A stretch of 64,000 bases of DNA from SXOA01 sp051004015 (GCA_051004015.1 JBPCKT010000007.1:7653-71652); one strand, 5' to 3'. Counted from the first letter of the stretch, positions 52,903-62,876 are shown. Notes: generated by a model from the letters alone, not told the origin. Translations and numbers: made by a program.

Positions 52903-55572
52903 ATGCGAAACTACTTGATCTGCTCCATGCTGGTTGTCTCCGTCTCCGCGCTCGGACAGGAGCCCGACTACGACCGCCTCCGCATCGGCGAAGCCGGCGG
53001 CAAAATCATTGTCCCCACCAACCAGGTGCTCTCGCCCGCAGGAAAGCAAATCGCCTTCAGCGGCCGGCCGACGGACCTGGCCTTGAGCCCCGATGGCAAG
53101 TGGCTGGGAGTCCTCGACCGCAACCATGTGGCAATTATCAATCCCGAGACGGGCGAAGTCGCCAGCCGCGTCAGCCACGGCAGCGGCAGCTATGCTGGGA
53201 TTCTCTTCACCGCGGACAGCAAACGGCTCTTGGCGTCGAGCAACAAAGGGACGATCGGCGTTTTCGAGGTGAGCGAGGACGGCAAGCTCAAGGCAGGCAA
53301 GCCAATTGCCCTTCCTCTCAACAAGAACGCCCGCGGCGAGAACCTGGCCAATAGCGAAACCGGCCCGCAATCCCCAAACAAATCCGCAAATCCTCCCGGA
53401 GCCGACGCGAAGAATGCTCTTCCGGTCGGCCTGGTGCTGGATGCGGACGGCAAGACGCTGTGGGCCGTGCTCAACCTTCGCAGCACGCTCGCGCAGATTG
53501 ATTTGGCGGAAGGCAAAGTCCTGCGGGAGATTCCGGTCGGGAACGCCCCCTACGGCGTCGCACTCGTGGGCGGCAAGGCCTACGTCAGCAACTGGGCCGG
53601 CCGTCATCCCGGAGCAAAGGATCCCACCGGCCCGAGCGGCTCTGGGACTCCCGTCCGCGTGGACCCGAAACGGAACATTGCTTCCGAGGGTTCCGTTTCC
53701 GTCGTCGATTTGAAGGCCGGCAAAGAGCTGAAGCAGATTCTCGTTGGCCTGCATCCCTGTGCGATTGCAGCCACGCCTGATGGGAAGCATGTCATCGTCG
53801 CCAATGCCAACAGCGATACCCTTTCCGTCATCGCCACGGAGAAGGATGCGGTCGTCGAGACGATCTCGACCCGCCCGGCGGAAAAACTCCTTTTCGGCAG
53901 CAGCCCCAATGCGCTGGCGATCAGCAGCGACGGCAAGGCCATCTTCGTTTCCAACGGCACCAACAATGCCGTTGCCCTGATCGAATTCTCCCCCGGAAAA
54001 AGCCTCCTCCTGGGGTGCATTCCCACCGGCTGGTATCCGGCGGGACTCGTGCTCGATGAGAAGCGCAAGAGCCTCTACGTCGCCAACATTAAAGGGACCG
54101 GCTCTCGCAACGTCGATTGGAAGGGGAGTCGCAAGGTCAACGGCAAGGTCGTTTCCGGCTTCAACTCACACGACCATTCGGGAACCGTCTCCCTGATCCC
54201 GCTGCCGAAAGATGCCGACGAGATCCAAAAACACATGCTGACAGTCCTTGCCAACAACCGGCACACGGAATCCATCAGCGCCCTCGCTCCGCCGCGAAAA
54301 GACGTGAAACCCCGCCCCGTCCCCGAGCGTCACGGCGAGCCGTCGGTCTTCAAGCATGTGCTGTATATCATCAAGGAGAATCGGACGTACGACCAGGTCT
54401 TTGGGGACATCGAGCGCGGCGAAGGAGACCCGGACCTGTGCATTTATGGCCGCGAGGTGACGCCGAACCACCACAAGCTGGTGGACGAGTTCGTCCTGCT
54501 GGACAACTTCTATTGCAGCGGCGTGCTCTCTGCCGACGGCCACCAGTGGACCAACGAAGCCTACGTCACCAGCTACCTCGAAAAGGCCTTCGGCGGTTTT
54601 CCGCGGAGCTATCCGTACTGGGGAGGCGACGCCATGGCCTACGCCAGCAGCGGCTTCATCTGGGACAACGTGCTGGAGCACAAAAAGACCCTGCGGGTTT
54701 ACGGCGAATTCGTCGAGGCGACCATCAAATGGAAGGACGGCCGCAAGGGGCGGCCGAATTTCATGGAGTGTTACCGCGACTTCGTGGACAAGAAGAACGA
54801 AATCGACATCAAGGCCACAGCGGCCATCAAGACGCTGGAGCCTTACCTCTGTCCCACCGCCATCGGCTTTCCCAGCGTCGTGCCCGACGTTCATCGGGCA
54901 GACCAGTTCATCCGCGAGTTGAAGGATTTTGAGGCCAAGGGGGAGCTGCCGAATTTCATGATCATGCTGCTCCCCAACGACCACACATCGGGGACCCGGC
55001 CGGACACTCCTATTCCCGCCGCGTGCGTCGCGGATAACGACCTGGCCCTGGGGCAGATCGTGGAAGCCGTCAGCCACAGCAAATTCTGGAAGGACACCTG
55101 CATCTTCGTGGTCCAGGACGACCCGCAAGCCGGCTTCGACCATGTTGACGGGCACCGCACGGTGGCCTTCGCGATCAGCCCGTACACGCGGCGAAAGGCC
55201 CTCGACAGCACCAACTACAACCAGACCAGCATGGTCCGCACGATGGAGCTGATTCTCGGCCTGCCGCCGATGAACCAGCTCGACGCCTCGGCCACCCCCA
55301 TGGCGAGCTGCTTCACGGACACCGCCGACTTCACGCCCTACAAATCGGTCCCAAACATCGTCCCGCTCGACCAATTGAATCCAAAACTCTCGGACATCCG
55401 AAACCCCGCGCAGCGGCACTGGGCCGAAGTCTCGCTTACGCTCCCCCTCGACGACGTGGACGAAGCCGACGAGAACACCCTCAACCGCATCCTCTGGCAC
55501 GCCGCCCGCGGACGCGACGACACCTATCCCGCTTGGGCGGTGCTAGAGGAAGAGGAGGACGAAGATGAATAG
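52903..55572 (+). CDS. YVTN beta-propeller plus acid-phosphatase-type phosphoesterase fusion
   Basis: 889 residues. Signal peptide NYLICSMLVVSVSALG, then YVTN-like propeller repeats to about residue 440 (RPTDLALSPDGKWLGVLDRNHVAIINPETGEV, NALAISSDGKAIFVSNGTNNAVALIEFSPGKSL). The second half is a phosphoesterase family domain (AcpA/PLC-like): HVLYIIKENRTYDQVFGDIERGEGDP, YCSGVLSADGHQWTNEAYVTSYLE, FMIMLLPNDHTSGTRPDTPIPAACVADNDLALGQIVE, VVQDDPQAGFDHVDGHRT. Acidic tail. Planctomycetes commonly have this fusion; periplasmic phosphate release is plausible. Likely co-transcribed with the transporter upstream. Confidence 0.9.
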   Translation: MRNYLICSMLVVSVSALGQEPDYDRLRIGEAGGKIIVPTNQVLSPAGKQIAFSGRPTDLALSPDGKWLGVLDRNHVAIINPETGEVASRVSHGSGSYAGILFTADSKRLLASSNKGTIGVFEVSEDGKLKAGKPIALPLNKNARGENLANSETGPQSPNKSANPPGADAKNALPVGLVLDADGKTLWAVLNLRSTLAQIDLAEGKVLREIPVGNAPYGVALVGGKAYVSNWAGRHPGAKDPTGPSGSGTPVRVDPKRNIASEGSVSVVDLKAGKELKQILVGLHPCAIAATPDGKHVIVANANSDTLSVIATEKDAVVETISTRPAEKLLFGSSPNALAISSDGKAIFVSNGTNNAVALIEFSPGKSLLLGCIPTGWYPAGLVLDEKRKSLYVANIKGTGSRNVDWKGSRKVNGKVVSGFNSHDHSGTVSLIPLPKDADEIQKHMLTVLANNRHTESISALAPPRKDVKPRPVPERHGEPSVFKHVLYIIKENRTYDQVFGDIERGEGDPDLCIYGREVTPNHHKLVDEFVLLDNFYCSGVLSADGHQWTNEAYVTSYLEKAFGGFPRSYPYWGGDAMAYASSGFIWDNVLEHKKTLRVYGEFVEATIKWKDGRKGRPNFMECYRDFVDKKNEIDIKATAAIKTLEPYLCPTAIGFPSVVPDVHRADQFIRELKDFEAKGELPNFMIMLLPNDHTSGTRPDTPIPAACVADNDLALGQIVEAVSHSKFWKDTCIFVVQDDPQAGFDHVDGHRTVAFAISPYTRRKALDSTNYNQTSMVRTMELILGLPPMNQLDASATPMASCFTDTADFTPYKSVPNIVPLDQLNPKLSDIRNPAQRHWAEVSLTLPLDDVDEADENTLNRILWHAARGRDDTYPAWAVLEEEEDEDE

Positions 55573-55575
55573 GTA

Positions 55576-55596
55576 GGACGGAGCTTTGCTCCGTCC
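55576..55596. terminator. Palindrome after the phosphoesterase, possible shared terminator
   Basis: GGACGGAGC-TTT-GCTCCGTCC, perfect nine-base arms, between convergent genes. No long T run, so terminator function is uncertain and it may be only a repeat. Confidence 0.45.
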
Positions 55597-55608
55597 CACG
55601 AAGATCTG

Positions 55609-56331
55609 CTACCGCAGCCGATGCTCGTAGAGTCGGGAATAATGCGCGGCACACTGTTCGTGAAGCTGCCCCAAGTGTATCGGAATCGGTTCCAGTTTGG
55701 GCTGATAGGGGCGAAAGCCGGTCGACTTCTCGACTTCGCCATACCAGTGGCGGGCCCAGATGCCGTCCGTGGCCCGAGGGCCGGGGGGCCAGGCGAGCAT
55801 CGATTCCTGGAAATCGACACCCAGCGCGTCGCAGAGCAGGCCGAGCATGCGGCGGGGGTTGCTCAGAACGTCCACTGAATCCAAGACCGGCGGCGTCACC
55901 GAATGGCGGTTGCGGACCCACTCGAAGATTTCCGTCTGCTGGGGAAAGCCCGTGTCTTCCAGAGTTGGGGCGCTGACGATCTTGACGTACGAGGTGAGCA
56001 TCTCCCGGGGGTCGCGGATCAGAAAGCAGTTCGTCACGCTCCCCAGCCACTCGCGGCTGATAGAGGGGAGCAAATGATGGGTCATGTGCTTCTGAAAGAA
56101 AATCTGCTTGCCGCCCGGAATCTCTCCCGTAAGACTGGCCACGACTTTTCGCCAATCCGTTTCGCCGCCGGCGATGATTTCGCTCGCGCCGGGATGTTCC
56201 TTGCCCGTCGCGCGCAGAAAGTGCGCATACAGCGGCTCATCGCAGACGACGGAGTCGTCGCGATTGCCCCAGGAGCGCATCATCGCCGTCGAAATGTTGC
56301 GCGGCCCCGACCACATGGCGAGACGAAGCAT
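55609..56331 (-). CDS. Sulfotransferase-family protein
   Basis: 240 residues. The PAPS 5'-phosphate site is MWSGPRNISTAMMRSWGNRDD, and the 3'-phosphate region is NCFLIRDPREMLTSYVKI, both typical of the family of small planctomycete and proteobacterial sulfotransferases. The C-terminal KLEPIPIHLGQLHEQCAAHYSRLYEHRL is characteristic too. It probably transfers sulfate from PAPS to a small metabolite; acceptor unknown. Start ATG 56331 gives the motif at residue 7, normal for the group. Confidence 0.85.
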   Translation of the reverse strand: MLRLAMWSGPRNISTAMMRSWGNRDDSVVCDEPLYAHFLRATGKEHPGASEIIAGGETDWRKVVASLTGEIPGGKQIFFQKHMTHHLLPSISREWLGSVTNCFLIRDPREMLTSYVKIVSAPTLEDTGFPQQTEIFEWVRNRHSVTPPVLDSVDVLSNPRRMLGLLCDALGVDFQESMLAWPPGPRATDGIWARHWYGEVEKSTGFRPYQPKLEPIPIHLGQLHEQCAAHYSRLYEHRLR

Positions 56332-56480
56332 GGCGCTGATTATACTCGCAAGGTCGCCAGCAGGGTGCTGGCGCTACCGAAATTAACCCGCTAGACCAAC
56401 TTCCCGCCGGTTCCTACCATGCAAGATTGCCGCGGTCGGTCTGGGAGGTCCGGCCGCCGCTAGATTGTTGGAGCGTGACG

Positions 56481-59400
56481 ATGTCCGAGCGCGAACTTGA
56501 TGCCGCGGGAGATGCCTCCCTCGACCAGGCGCTCGGCTATCTCAATTTCTCCTCGGGCACTTCCGACCCGCTGTTTCTGGCCCGCATCAATGCCTTGTTC
56601 GGCCGGCTGGCGAAACAGCATCCGCAAACGCCGGCCTGGCAAGGAGTTGGAAAACTCCTGAAGGAGCGGATCGAGGTCTTGAGCCAATCCGCGGCAGCGT
56701 TCAGCGACGCCGAGCAGGCCCGCGCAGTGGTCGCGCTGGTTTTTGATGAGACCCTGCCAGCCTATCGCGAATACCACCGGGATTTGTTGTTCCACCACGC
56801 GGACGTGTCGCTGTTCCGACCGTTTTTCATTGGCCGCGTCTGCGAGGCGGTGCTGCGGCAGGGGCCGCCGTGGAGCGAGAATGATCGCATTGTGCAGGGG
56901 GCTATCACGGGGCTCAACGATTTTCTCGGGCACCGGCCGGTGGCCACGCTGGAGACCCAGAAGATTGAACCGTACCGGCACGAATATGTGCGGCCCATCC
57001 CGCTGTTCGTTCGCGGAGCCGGCGTGACCTACGGCCTGGAGCATGAAGTCGTGACAGCGGCGCTAAAGCTCCTGGAAGACACCGATGCCGATTTGCTCCG
57101 CGGCGCCTGTTACAACCCCGCCAATTTAGACGAGCTTTCGGTGGACCCGCGAGCTTATGACTTTGATCATCCGGCCAACAAGCGGCCTAACTACCACTTT
57201 GGACAATGGGATCCGCACCAGATTGACAATCAGGGGCGATACCGCAGGTTTGTCGTGCAGCAAGTGACGCTGGATGCCCTCATGCACCGCCTGCAGGAAG
57301 CCCCGCAATTGGCGGCCGAGGAACTGCTGTTCGAAGCGGCAGCCGTGCTGGCGGGGACCGTCCTGATGGCGTCGGGCATCAGCGGCGAAGGCCCGGCGAC
57401 GTTCGACTCCACCACCACGCTCGCCAAGCTCCTCCCGCGAATCGCCAAGTACCGCGACGAGTTTTACGAACGGCTGTTCAAGAAGACCACCGGCGAACAT
57501 GCCGAGCGGCTGCGCGTGGAAGCCGCGGAGCGGCGGCAACCCTTCGGAGGAGCTCGGCAGCACCTCAACGCCCAACTCGCCCGGCGGCGGGCATCGCAAT
57601 TGGAGCATGTGCATCTGGCCCGCATCTTCGCTCGCATGGGGAATGTCGAAGCGGCAGCGCGGCAGGCCAATGTCGTTCCCTGCGCCTCCGCGCGCATCCT
57701 CTGCACTGTCGATTGCTTGCTTTCGACCGGAACTCTGGCCTGCGATCGCGGTCAGCTTGAGGAAGCCGCCGGATTTCTGCCGCAGGTGATGGACCTCTTG
57801 CGGCGAGGCATCTCTTGCGGAGCGATTATCGACCCTTGGAACATCCTGGGTTTTGACGCCAACTTCAGCCTCTTCCCTGCCCTGGAAAATAGCGTGCGGG
57901 ATCATCGGGCGGACGAGTTGGTCTCGCTGATGGACCGGATCCTGGCCTTCTATTCCCGCATCTGGAGCGAAGCAGCCGCGGTGGATCACAAGGAGCTCTG
58001 CAAAAGGGTCTCGCGGCAATTCAAGGAGACGGCCACCTGGTGGCAGAAGTATGCCGCCCATGAAGTTTCCAGTGTGGAGGCGGTTGATCCCTTCGTCGTT
58101 TATCGGGCCGCCGAGGGAGTGGCCCAGGCCCTCAACGTCTGGCACAAAGGGGGCGCGGCGACCGGGGATGTCGCGTTCTGGGCGCCCCATGCCGAGATGT
58201 TCGATTCGCCGAAGGCCTATGCGCTGGTCATCGATTCGCTGTTGGACCGGAAGGACTACGTCGCTTCCATGGCGCTGCTCATGCATTGGCTTTCCCAGGC
58301 GGAGTCGATTGGCCTGGAGCGCTCGGATAGCTCCTTCCACGACCTGGTGGAACGGTGGTACGGCGAAGTGACTTCGCTGAACGTCGAAGATGCCGCTTTG
58401 CCCGAGAAGGCGCTGAAGGCTTGGGACTCGGCCCGCAAATTCGTGGACTACCTCGAAGCCAACGCCGATGCCTTCTGGCAAGTTCCCAAGTTTCAACTCG
58501 GCAGCGGCAGGAACGGCAATGGCCGGGGCACCGCCCTCGAGATCGGCGAAGAAGAGAACGAAGGGCTATACGATTCGGCCTATGAGGAAGTCGTCTATCG
58601 GGACAGCACTGACGATGGCAATCAGGGCGCGGTCTGGGAAGATGAGGATGCCACGCACGACGAGCTGCTCAGCGAATCCAAGCGGGTCGCCGATCGCCTT
58701 GCGTTCCTGGCCACGGTCGCGCGGCTCTGGCGGCTGTCGGCGGTGAGCCCGATTTTGGATGCCGTGGCGCGGGATGAAATTCCCGCGACGCGGGGGGCTC
58801 GCCTGGCGGCGCTGGAGCGCTGGATTGAGCAGGCCGAGACGAACCGCACAGCGCTCGACGAGCTGCTGGCTTCGGTCCGTGACTATCGCATTCCGGCTCC
58901 TTTGCCGGACCACGATTCGCTGATCGAGTACGACCGCCGGCGCATGACCAGGGAGTCGTTGCTGGAGCGGGTTGTCAGCACCAGCGTGGAAACCACGGAT
59001 GCCGGCCGGCTGCTCTCCGCGGCGGTAATGGTGCTCCGGGGCAAGACCCGCGAAGAAGCGCCGGGAAGCGATGAAGAGCAGCGGCGGTTCATCGAGGTCT
59101 TTGCCGCGCTCCTGCAAGCGGAACCCAAAAAGGTCCGCTCCGCTTGCGACGAACTTTGGAAGGCCCTCTCCGAGCAACCGCTGCTCTATGTGCCGCTCGC
59201 CAAAGGGGGCAGCCCGGCGGAGATCGTTGCCGTCCGCACCCGCCAGCATGGCATCCAGGATTTGCTCTCCTGGCTCCCGCGGCTGGGGCTGTGGGTGGAA
59301 ACTTGCGAGCTCTTGGAAGTCGCCCGGCAGATGGAGAAGGACCATCCGGTCGGCGCCGGAGCGGTAACGGAATACGACGAGCTGTTTAAAATTGGCTACA

Positions 59401-60452
59401 AGGGAATCGTCGAAAGTCTCGTCGCGTCCGCGATGACTTGGCCCACCGACGAAGACTCGACCGAAGACCAACGCGCCGAGCCGCTGGTCGCCTGCCTGGA
59501 GCAGCTCACCGAATCGATGCTCTCCAGTTGGCTCGCCCACAGCCGCACCTTGCGGCTCTCCATCCTGGAGCGGGTGCATGAAAAGGGGGCCTGGAAACGG
59601 ATGGTGGAGTTCGTCGAGCGCTACGGCGAAGAGCTGTTCACCCAGCGGTTTCTGAACCTGGGTAATATCCGGGCGATCCTGCATCAGGGGACCGGCGCCT
59701 GGCTGCAGTCATTGCAGGAAGACCCGCACGATGACGTTCCCGAGAAGCTCATCGCCGACCTGGAGACTGAGCTCACCCGCGACGAAGCCGCCGAACAACT
59801 CGCGCTCGTGCTCGAAGCCGTCGTGGAGAACTACGGCGAATATCGAGATTACAACAGCACCACCACGCAATCGGATCGTGGCGAGTTGCTTTACACTTTG
59901 CTGGATTTCCTGCGGCTGCGGACGAAGTACGACCGGGTTTGTTGGAACCTGAAGCCCGTGGTTCTGGCCCACGAGATCCTGGTCCGTCGCGGCCGGGAAG
60001 CGGCGGCTCGCGTCTGGCGGAAGGCGCTGTCCGAGCGGATTCACGACGAGGCCGACCAGTACCTTGCGAAGCTGGCCGATTTGCAAAAGAAATATGCCAT
60101 GCGCATGCCGACCGTCGCCGACCGCCTGGCGGAGCGGTTCGTGCGGCCTCTCTCGATCGACCGCATCCGCGCCCTCGTCGAGCCGGCCGTCGCTCAAATC
60201 CGCTGCGGTGGCAAGCTTCCCAAGTTCGAGCTGCTGGAAGAGGAGACGGAACTTCTGACGCGCGAGCCCACGGGGGTTGGGCTCGACGTGCCGGCCTGGC
60301 TGGTGGCTTTGGAAGAAGAGGTCGAGAATGTCCTGCGCCCGATTCATGAGCGGCGGCGGGACGAAGACCTGGCGATGCTCATCCCGGCGACGATGCTCAC
60401 CCTGCGGCAGGCTCGCAAGCAGCTCAAGGAATGGACCAGTCGGCAGAAGTAA
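56481..60452 (+). CDS. Very large helical protein of unknown function
   Basis: 1323 residues from ATG 56481 (TTGGAG upstream). No signal peptide or membrane helix is evident, so cytoplasmic. Nearly all helical, with leucine/alanine-rich segments resembling TPR or HEAT-type repeats (ASQLEHVHLARIFARMGNVEAAARQANVV; AALERWIEQAETNRTALDELLASVRDYR). An acidic stretch lies near residue 690-735 (EIGEEENEGLYDS...DEDATHDE). Two long regions begin SLDQALGYLNFSSGTSDPLFLARINALFGRL and end NVLRPIHERRRDEDLAMLIPATMLTLRQA. No known domain or catalytic motif recognised; likely a scaffold. No operon context. Confidence 0.75.
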   Translation: MSERELDAAGDASLDQALGYLNFSSGTSDPLFLARINALFGRLAKQHPQTPAWQGVGKLLKERIEVLSQSAAAFSDAEQARAVVALVFDETLPAYREYHRDLLFHHADVSLFRPFFIGRVCEAVLRQGPPWSENDRIVQGAITGLNDFLGHRPVATLETQKIEPYRHEYVRPIPLFVRGAGVTYGLEHEVVTAALKLLEDTDADLLRGACYNPANLDELSVDPRAYDFDHPANKRPNYHFGQWDPHQIDNQGRYRRFVVQQVTLDALMHRLQEAPQLAAEELLFEAAAVLAGTVLMASGISGEGPATFDSTTTLAKLLPRIAKYRDEFYERLFKKTTGEHAERLRVEAAERRQPFGGARQHLNAQLARRRASQLEHVHLARIFARMGNVEAAARQANVVPCASARILCTVDCLLSTGTLACDRGQLEEAAGFLPQVMDLLRRGISCGAIIDPWNILGFDANFSLFPALENSVRDHRADELVSLMDRILAFYSRIWSEAAAVDHKELCKRVSRQFKETATWWQKYAAHEVSSVEAVDPFVVYRAAEGVAQALNVWHKGGAATGDVAFWAPHAEMFDSPKAYALVIDSLLDRKDYVASMALLMHWLSQAESIGLERSDSSFHDLVERWYGEVTSLNVEDAALPEKALKAWDSARKFVDYLEANADAFWQVPKFQLGSGRNGNGRGTALEIGEEENEGLYDSAYEEVVYRDSTDDGNQGAVWEDEDATHDELLSESKRVADRLAFLATVARLWRLSAVSPILDAVARDEIPATRGARLAALERWIEQAETNRTALDELLASVRDYRIPAPLPDHDSLIEYDRRRMTRESLLERVVSTSVETTDAGRLLSAAVMVLRGKTREEAPGSDEEQRRFIEVFAALLQAEPKKVRSACDELWKALSEQPLLYVPLAKGGSPAEIVAVRTRQHGIQDLLSWLPRLGLWVETCELLEVARQMEKDHPVGAGAVTEYDELFKIGYKGIVESLVASAMTWPTDEDSTEDQRAEPLVACLEQLTESMLSSWLAHSRTLRLSILERVHEKGAWKRMVEFVERYGEELFTQRFLNLGNIRAILHQGTGAWLQSLQEDPHDDVPEKLIADLETELTRDEAAEQLALVLEAVVENYGEYRDYNSTTTQSDRGELLYTLLDFLRLRTKYDRVCWNLKPVVLAHEILVRRGREAAARVWRKALSERIHDEADQYLAKLADLQKKYAMRMPTVADRLAERFVRPLSIDRIRALVEPAVAQIRCGGKLPKFELLEEETELLTREPTGVGLDVPAWLVALEEEVENVLRPIHERRRDEDLAMLIPATMLTLRQARKQLKEWTSRQK

Positions 60453-60529
60453 ACTTTATCACGAGCCAATAGTCATTTCAGCGACTTTTTGCCTGCATCG
60501 TACCGAGTGTCGGATGGTAATTAGAATTG

Positions 60530-61006
60530 TCAGGCGGACTGATTCGGCAATGGACGATGCGGGGATCGAATAAGCTGTGAACGAATGGAGGAGACCGCTT
60601 GCACTAGATTGGTTCGACAAATTGGAAAGGCAATCGTGTAAACGTCGAGTTTAGTCCAAGGCGGCAAAAAGTCGCGAATTAGATGCACGTTGAGCACGCC
60701 AGCCTCGTCATCAAGTGTGAATTCCAGGTCCCGCTCAGTGAAATAGAACCCAGTTATCGACGGATGCCCGCTCGACACAGACTCCAACCAATTGGCCAAA
60801 CGCTCGAATTGAGTCGTCGTCATCTCCGGCGCTGTAGCGTTCCAATCGCCATCGGGCGTTTTGACCGACACTGTCACGACAAGAAATCTTCCTCGGTCAA
60901 AATCGTCGGCCGGATTGTCCTCGTTTGGCATAAGCTCCTCGTCGGGGAACTCGTATCCCACAACATTCAGCGAAAACGAGTGTCCGTCAGATGATTCCAA
61001 CTGCAT
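60530..61006 (-). CDS. WapI-like immunity protein, without a visible toxin
   Basis: 158 residues from ATG 61006 (an earlier ATG is at 61039). Similar to the WapI family of polymorphic-toxin immunity proteins: SFSLNVVGYEFPDEE, FDRGRFLVVTVSVKTPDGDW, TTTQFERLANWLESV and ITGFYFTERDLEFTLDDEAGVLNVHLI. The usual YxFP, DDxxWLxV, GxW and WLExI/FTEPNLxFE features are recognisable. Cytoplasmic. There is no large toxin gene beside it, so it is probably an orphan immunity gene or one picked up from a competitor (inference). The AT-richer sequence than neighbours agrees with transfer. Confidence 0.6.
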   Translation of the reverse strand: MQLESSDGHSFSLNVVGYEFPDEELMPNEDNPADDFDRGRFLVVTVSVKTPDGDWNATAPEMTTTQFERLANWLESVSSGHPSITGFYFTERDLEFTLDDEAGVLNVHLIRDFLPPWTKLDVYTIAFPICRTNLVQAVSSIRSQLIRSPHRPLPNQSA

Positions 61007-61102
61007 AAAGTGCAACTTCTTATTCGGCGAGGATCCCAATACGGCCGAAAGGACGTTCAGGGCTCCGAGTTTTCAAACAACGCTCTTTACGCAGCTAACT
61101 TA

Positions 61103-62122
61103 TCACTTCCGCGACTCGGCGTTAACTAAGTACGTCGTATATGCCTTGGATGGAGTCTTGTCATCCATTTCCTTGCCCGTGTGAATCCAAACTCCAAACC
61201 GCAGCCGCAGCTTCTCACCGGGCTTCACTTCGACGCGGCTCTTCTCTTTGCCGGTGAAGGCATTCTGACCGAACGGATTGGCGACCATCAGGCCGTAGTC
61301 GCGGACGTGGAACCAGCTTGCGCGGAAGTTGTCGGGATGGGTCATGAGCGCGATGCCGACTTCGCGCCCGCCCATGGTGCTGCGGTAGTCGCACCACTGG
61401 GCTTGCTGTCCCCAGGCTTCCTTTTCATTTCGCTGGCCCGCGCTGGTGCGAATCTCGCCCCCCGCGTCCTTCACCCGCAGCGGCGATGCCACGCGCACCC
61501 CTAGTCCCATTTCCTCTTGATCGCCAAAGAGCAGCGGCTGGGTGGGATCGGCGGACGCAAATTCGGAGTCGAGAGTAAGCAGCAGGTTGCCGTCCTGGAG
61601 CCGCCAGGTATGCCGGCAAGTCTCGTTGGCGATCCTTTTCTCACCGCCTTGCAACGGGACCACGTACTCATTGCGAACGGAAAAGGAGATTCGATTCTCC
61701 TCGGCCTTCGGCTCGGCAAGAAACTCCACATGCCTCACGCGTCCCTTGTTCCGCCAGAAGTCGTGGCCGGAGAGGTCTCCGAAGGCGAGCCAGATGCCGG
61801 GGTGCATGTCCGCATGGTCGGCGGGCTCTCCGGCCTTCGGCGGATGGTTGCGCGTGACGGCGATTCCATCGCTGGTGAAGACATGGGCATAAAACGGCCG
61901 GGCAATCTTGTCGTCGGCAAAGACGTCGTCCCCAAAGACATAGCTCGCCACCGGCTGCTTGCCGGCGAAAACTGTCACGGAGCTTGCTGATTGCTTTGCC
62001 GTTAGTGGAGGTTCGCCACCGCTAGCGAGAGAATCCAGCGAAGCAATCACTGCCACCACTCCCGCAATAGAGGTAAGTCCAATCCGGGCCTTGTTTTGCC
62101 ACTCGGCCGTCATCCATCGCAT
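61103..62122 (-). CDS. PmoA-like (DUF6807) exported protein
   Basis: 339 residues from ATG 62122, selected for GGGAGGG upstream; the longer frame to 62362 has no support. N-terminal hydrophobic signal (LTSIAGVVAVIASLDSLASGG), then a DUF6807 domain with YVFGDDVFADDKIARPFYAHVFTSDGIAVTRNHPP, DHADMHPGIWLAFGDLSGHDFWRNKG, WCDYRSTMGGREVGIALMTHPDNFRASWFHVRDYGLMVANPFG, and a C-terminal strand GEKLRLRFGVWIHTGKE. The family is often annotated methane oxygenase PmoA but has no known oxygenase activity; carbohydrate-related context is common in planctomycetes. Nearby at 62981 is a Gfo/Idh/MocA oxidoreductase, a frequent companion. Confidence 0.85.
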   Translation of the reverse strand: MRWMTAEWQNKARIGLTSIAGVVAVIASLDSLASGGEPPLTAKQSASSVTVFAGKQPVASYVFGDDVFADDKIARPFYAHVFTSDGIAVTRNHPPKAGEPADHADMHPGIWLAFGDLSGHDFWRNKGRVRHVEFLAEPKAEENRISFSVRNEYVVPLQGGEKRIANETCRHTWRLQDGNLLLTLDSEFASADPTQPLLFGDQEEMGLGVRVASPLRVKDAGGEIRTSAGQRNEKEAWGQQAQWCDYRSTMGGREVGIALMTHPDNFRASWFHVRDYGLMVANPFGQNAFTGKEKSRVEVKPGEKLRLRFGVWIHTGKEMDDKTPSKAYTTYLVNAESRK

Positions 62123-62339
62123 GACAATTCCCTCCCTTTGCACAATTTGCTTGACGCCGCCGGAACTAATCGCCCCGCAGCCGCGTCCAATTCCACGGTC
62201 TGAGGTATGCGCCCCGGTTGCACTCCACCTTTGCGCGGCAGGCCAGGACAGAGCGAGGCTGCTTACGACGCGGCTGATTGATTTGCACGAGGCGTGTGAC
62301 CCCACCTTCGAAAGTGGCCTCCCCGGCCAGGAACAGATA

Positions 62340-62876
62340 ATGGCAAGTGCCGACGTTTTCACTTTTCATGATACCCCAATCTCGCTGCCGCTGCCGCTGA
62401 CCACTGGGGCCGGCCGCCCGTTGCACCGCATCCAGGCAGTTCGCATCCAGCAGGGGATGTCCTTGCGCACCGCGGCCCGCCAGCTAGGCACGGACGTCCG
62501 CGCCATTCGCGCCCAGGAACAAGCCAGCACCGACCTCCGCCTTTCCGACCTCTACCGCTGGCAGCAGGCCCTGGGCGTTCCCGCGGCTGAGCTGTTGGAA
62601 GAGTCCGGCGAGCCGCTCTCGCGCCCCATCGCCGAGCGGGCGAAGATGGTCCGCGTGATGAAGACCGCTGCCTCTCTGCTGGAGTCCGCGGAAAGCCCCG
62701 CCGCCCGTCGCATGGCCGAGAACTTGGTCCAGCAACTCTGCGACGTGATGCCCGAGCTCAAGGAGGTCAGCCCCTGGCACACCGTCGGACAGCGCCGCAG
62801 CCTGGACGAGATGGGCCGTGCCGCCGAGCAGGTGATCGATGACAGCTCGATGTTCGGGAATGAGGCGTTTGACTAG
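62340..62876 (+). CDS. Small HTH (Xre-like) regulator
   Basis: 178 residues from ATG 62340. A helix-turn-helix at about 30-80 (HRIQAVRIQQGMSLRTAARQLGTDVRAIRAQE...LSDLYRWQQALGVPAAELLEE) of the Cro/CI type, followed by a helical C-terminal region ending QVIDDSSMFGNEAFD. Such proteins in planctomycetes lie near C1 or carbohydrate genes. Upstream are 217 bases shared with the divergent DUF6807 gene, where it may act (inference). Confidence 0.75.
   Translation: MASADVFTFHDTPISLPLPLTTGAGRPLHRIQAVRIQQGMSLRTAARQLGTDVRAIRAQEQASTDLRLSDLYRWQQALGVPAAELLEESGEPLSRPIAERAKMVRVMKTAASLLESAESPAARRMAENLVQQLCDVMPELKEVSPWHTVGQRRSLDEMGRAAEQVIDDSSMFGNEAFD

Noticed and set aside
50440..53790. Long minus-strand open frame (about 1100 codons) under the glycine-rich, MFS and phosphoesterase genes
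   Set aside because: It covers three genes with strong family matches on the plus strand, and its protein is His/Arg/Gln-rich without any domain.
61959..62339. Upstream extension of the small HTH gene by 127 codons
   Set aside because: It would run antisense through the start of the DUF6807 gene; ATG 62340 fits the domain start.
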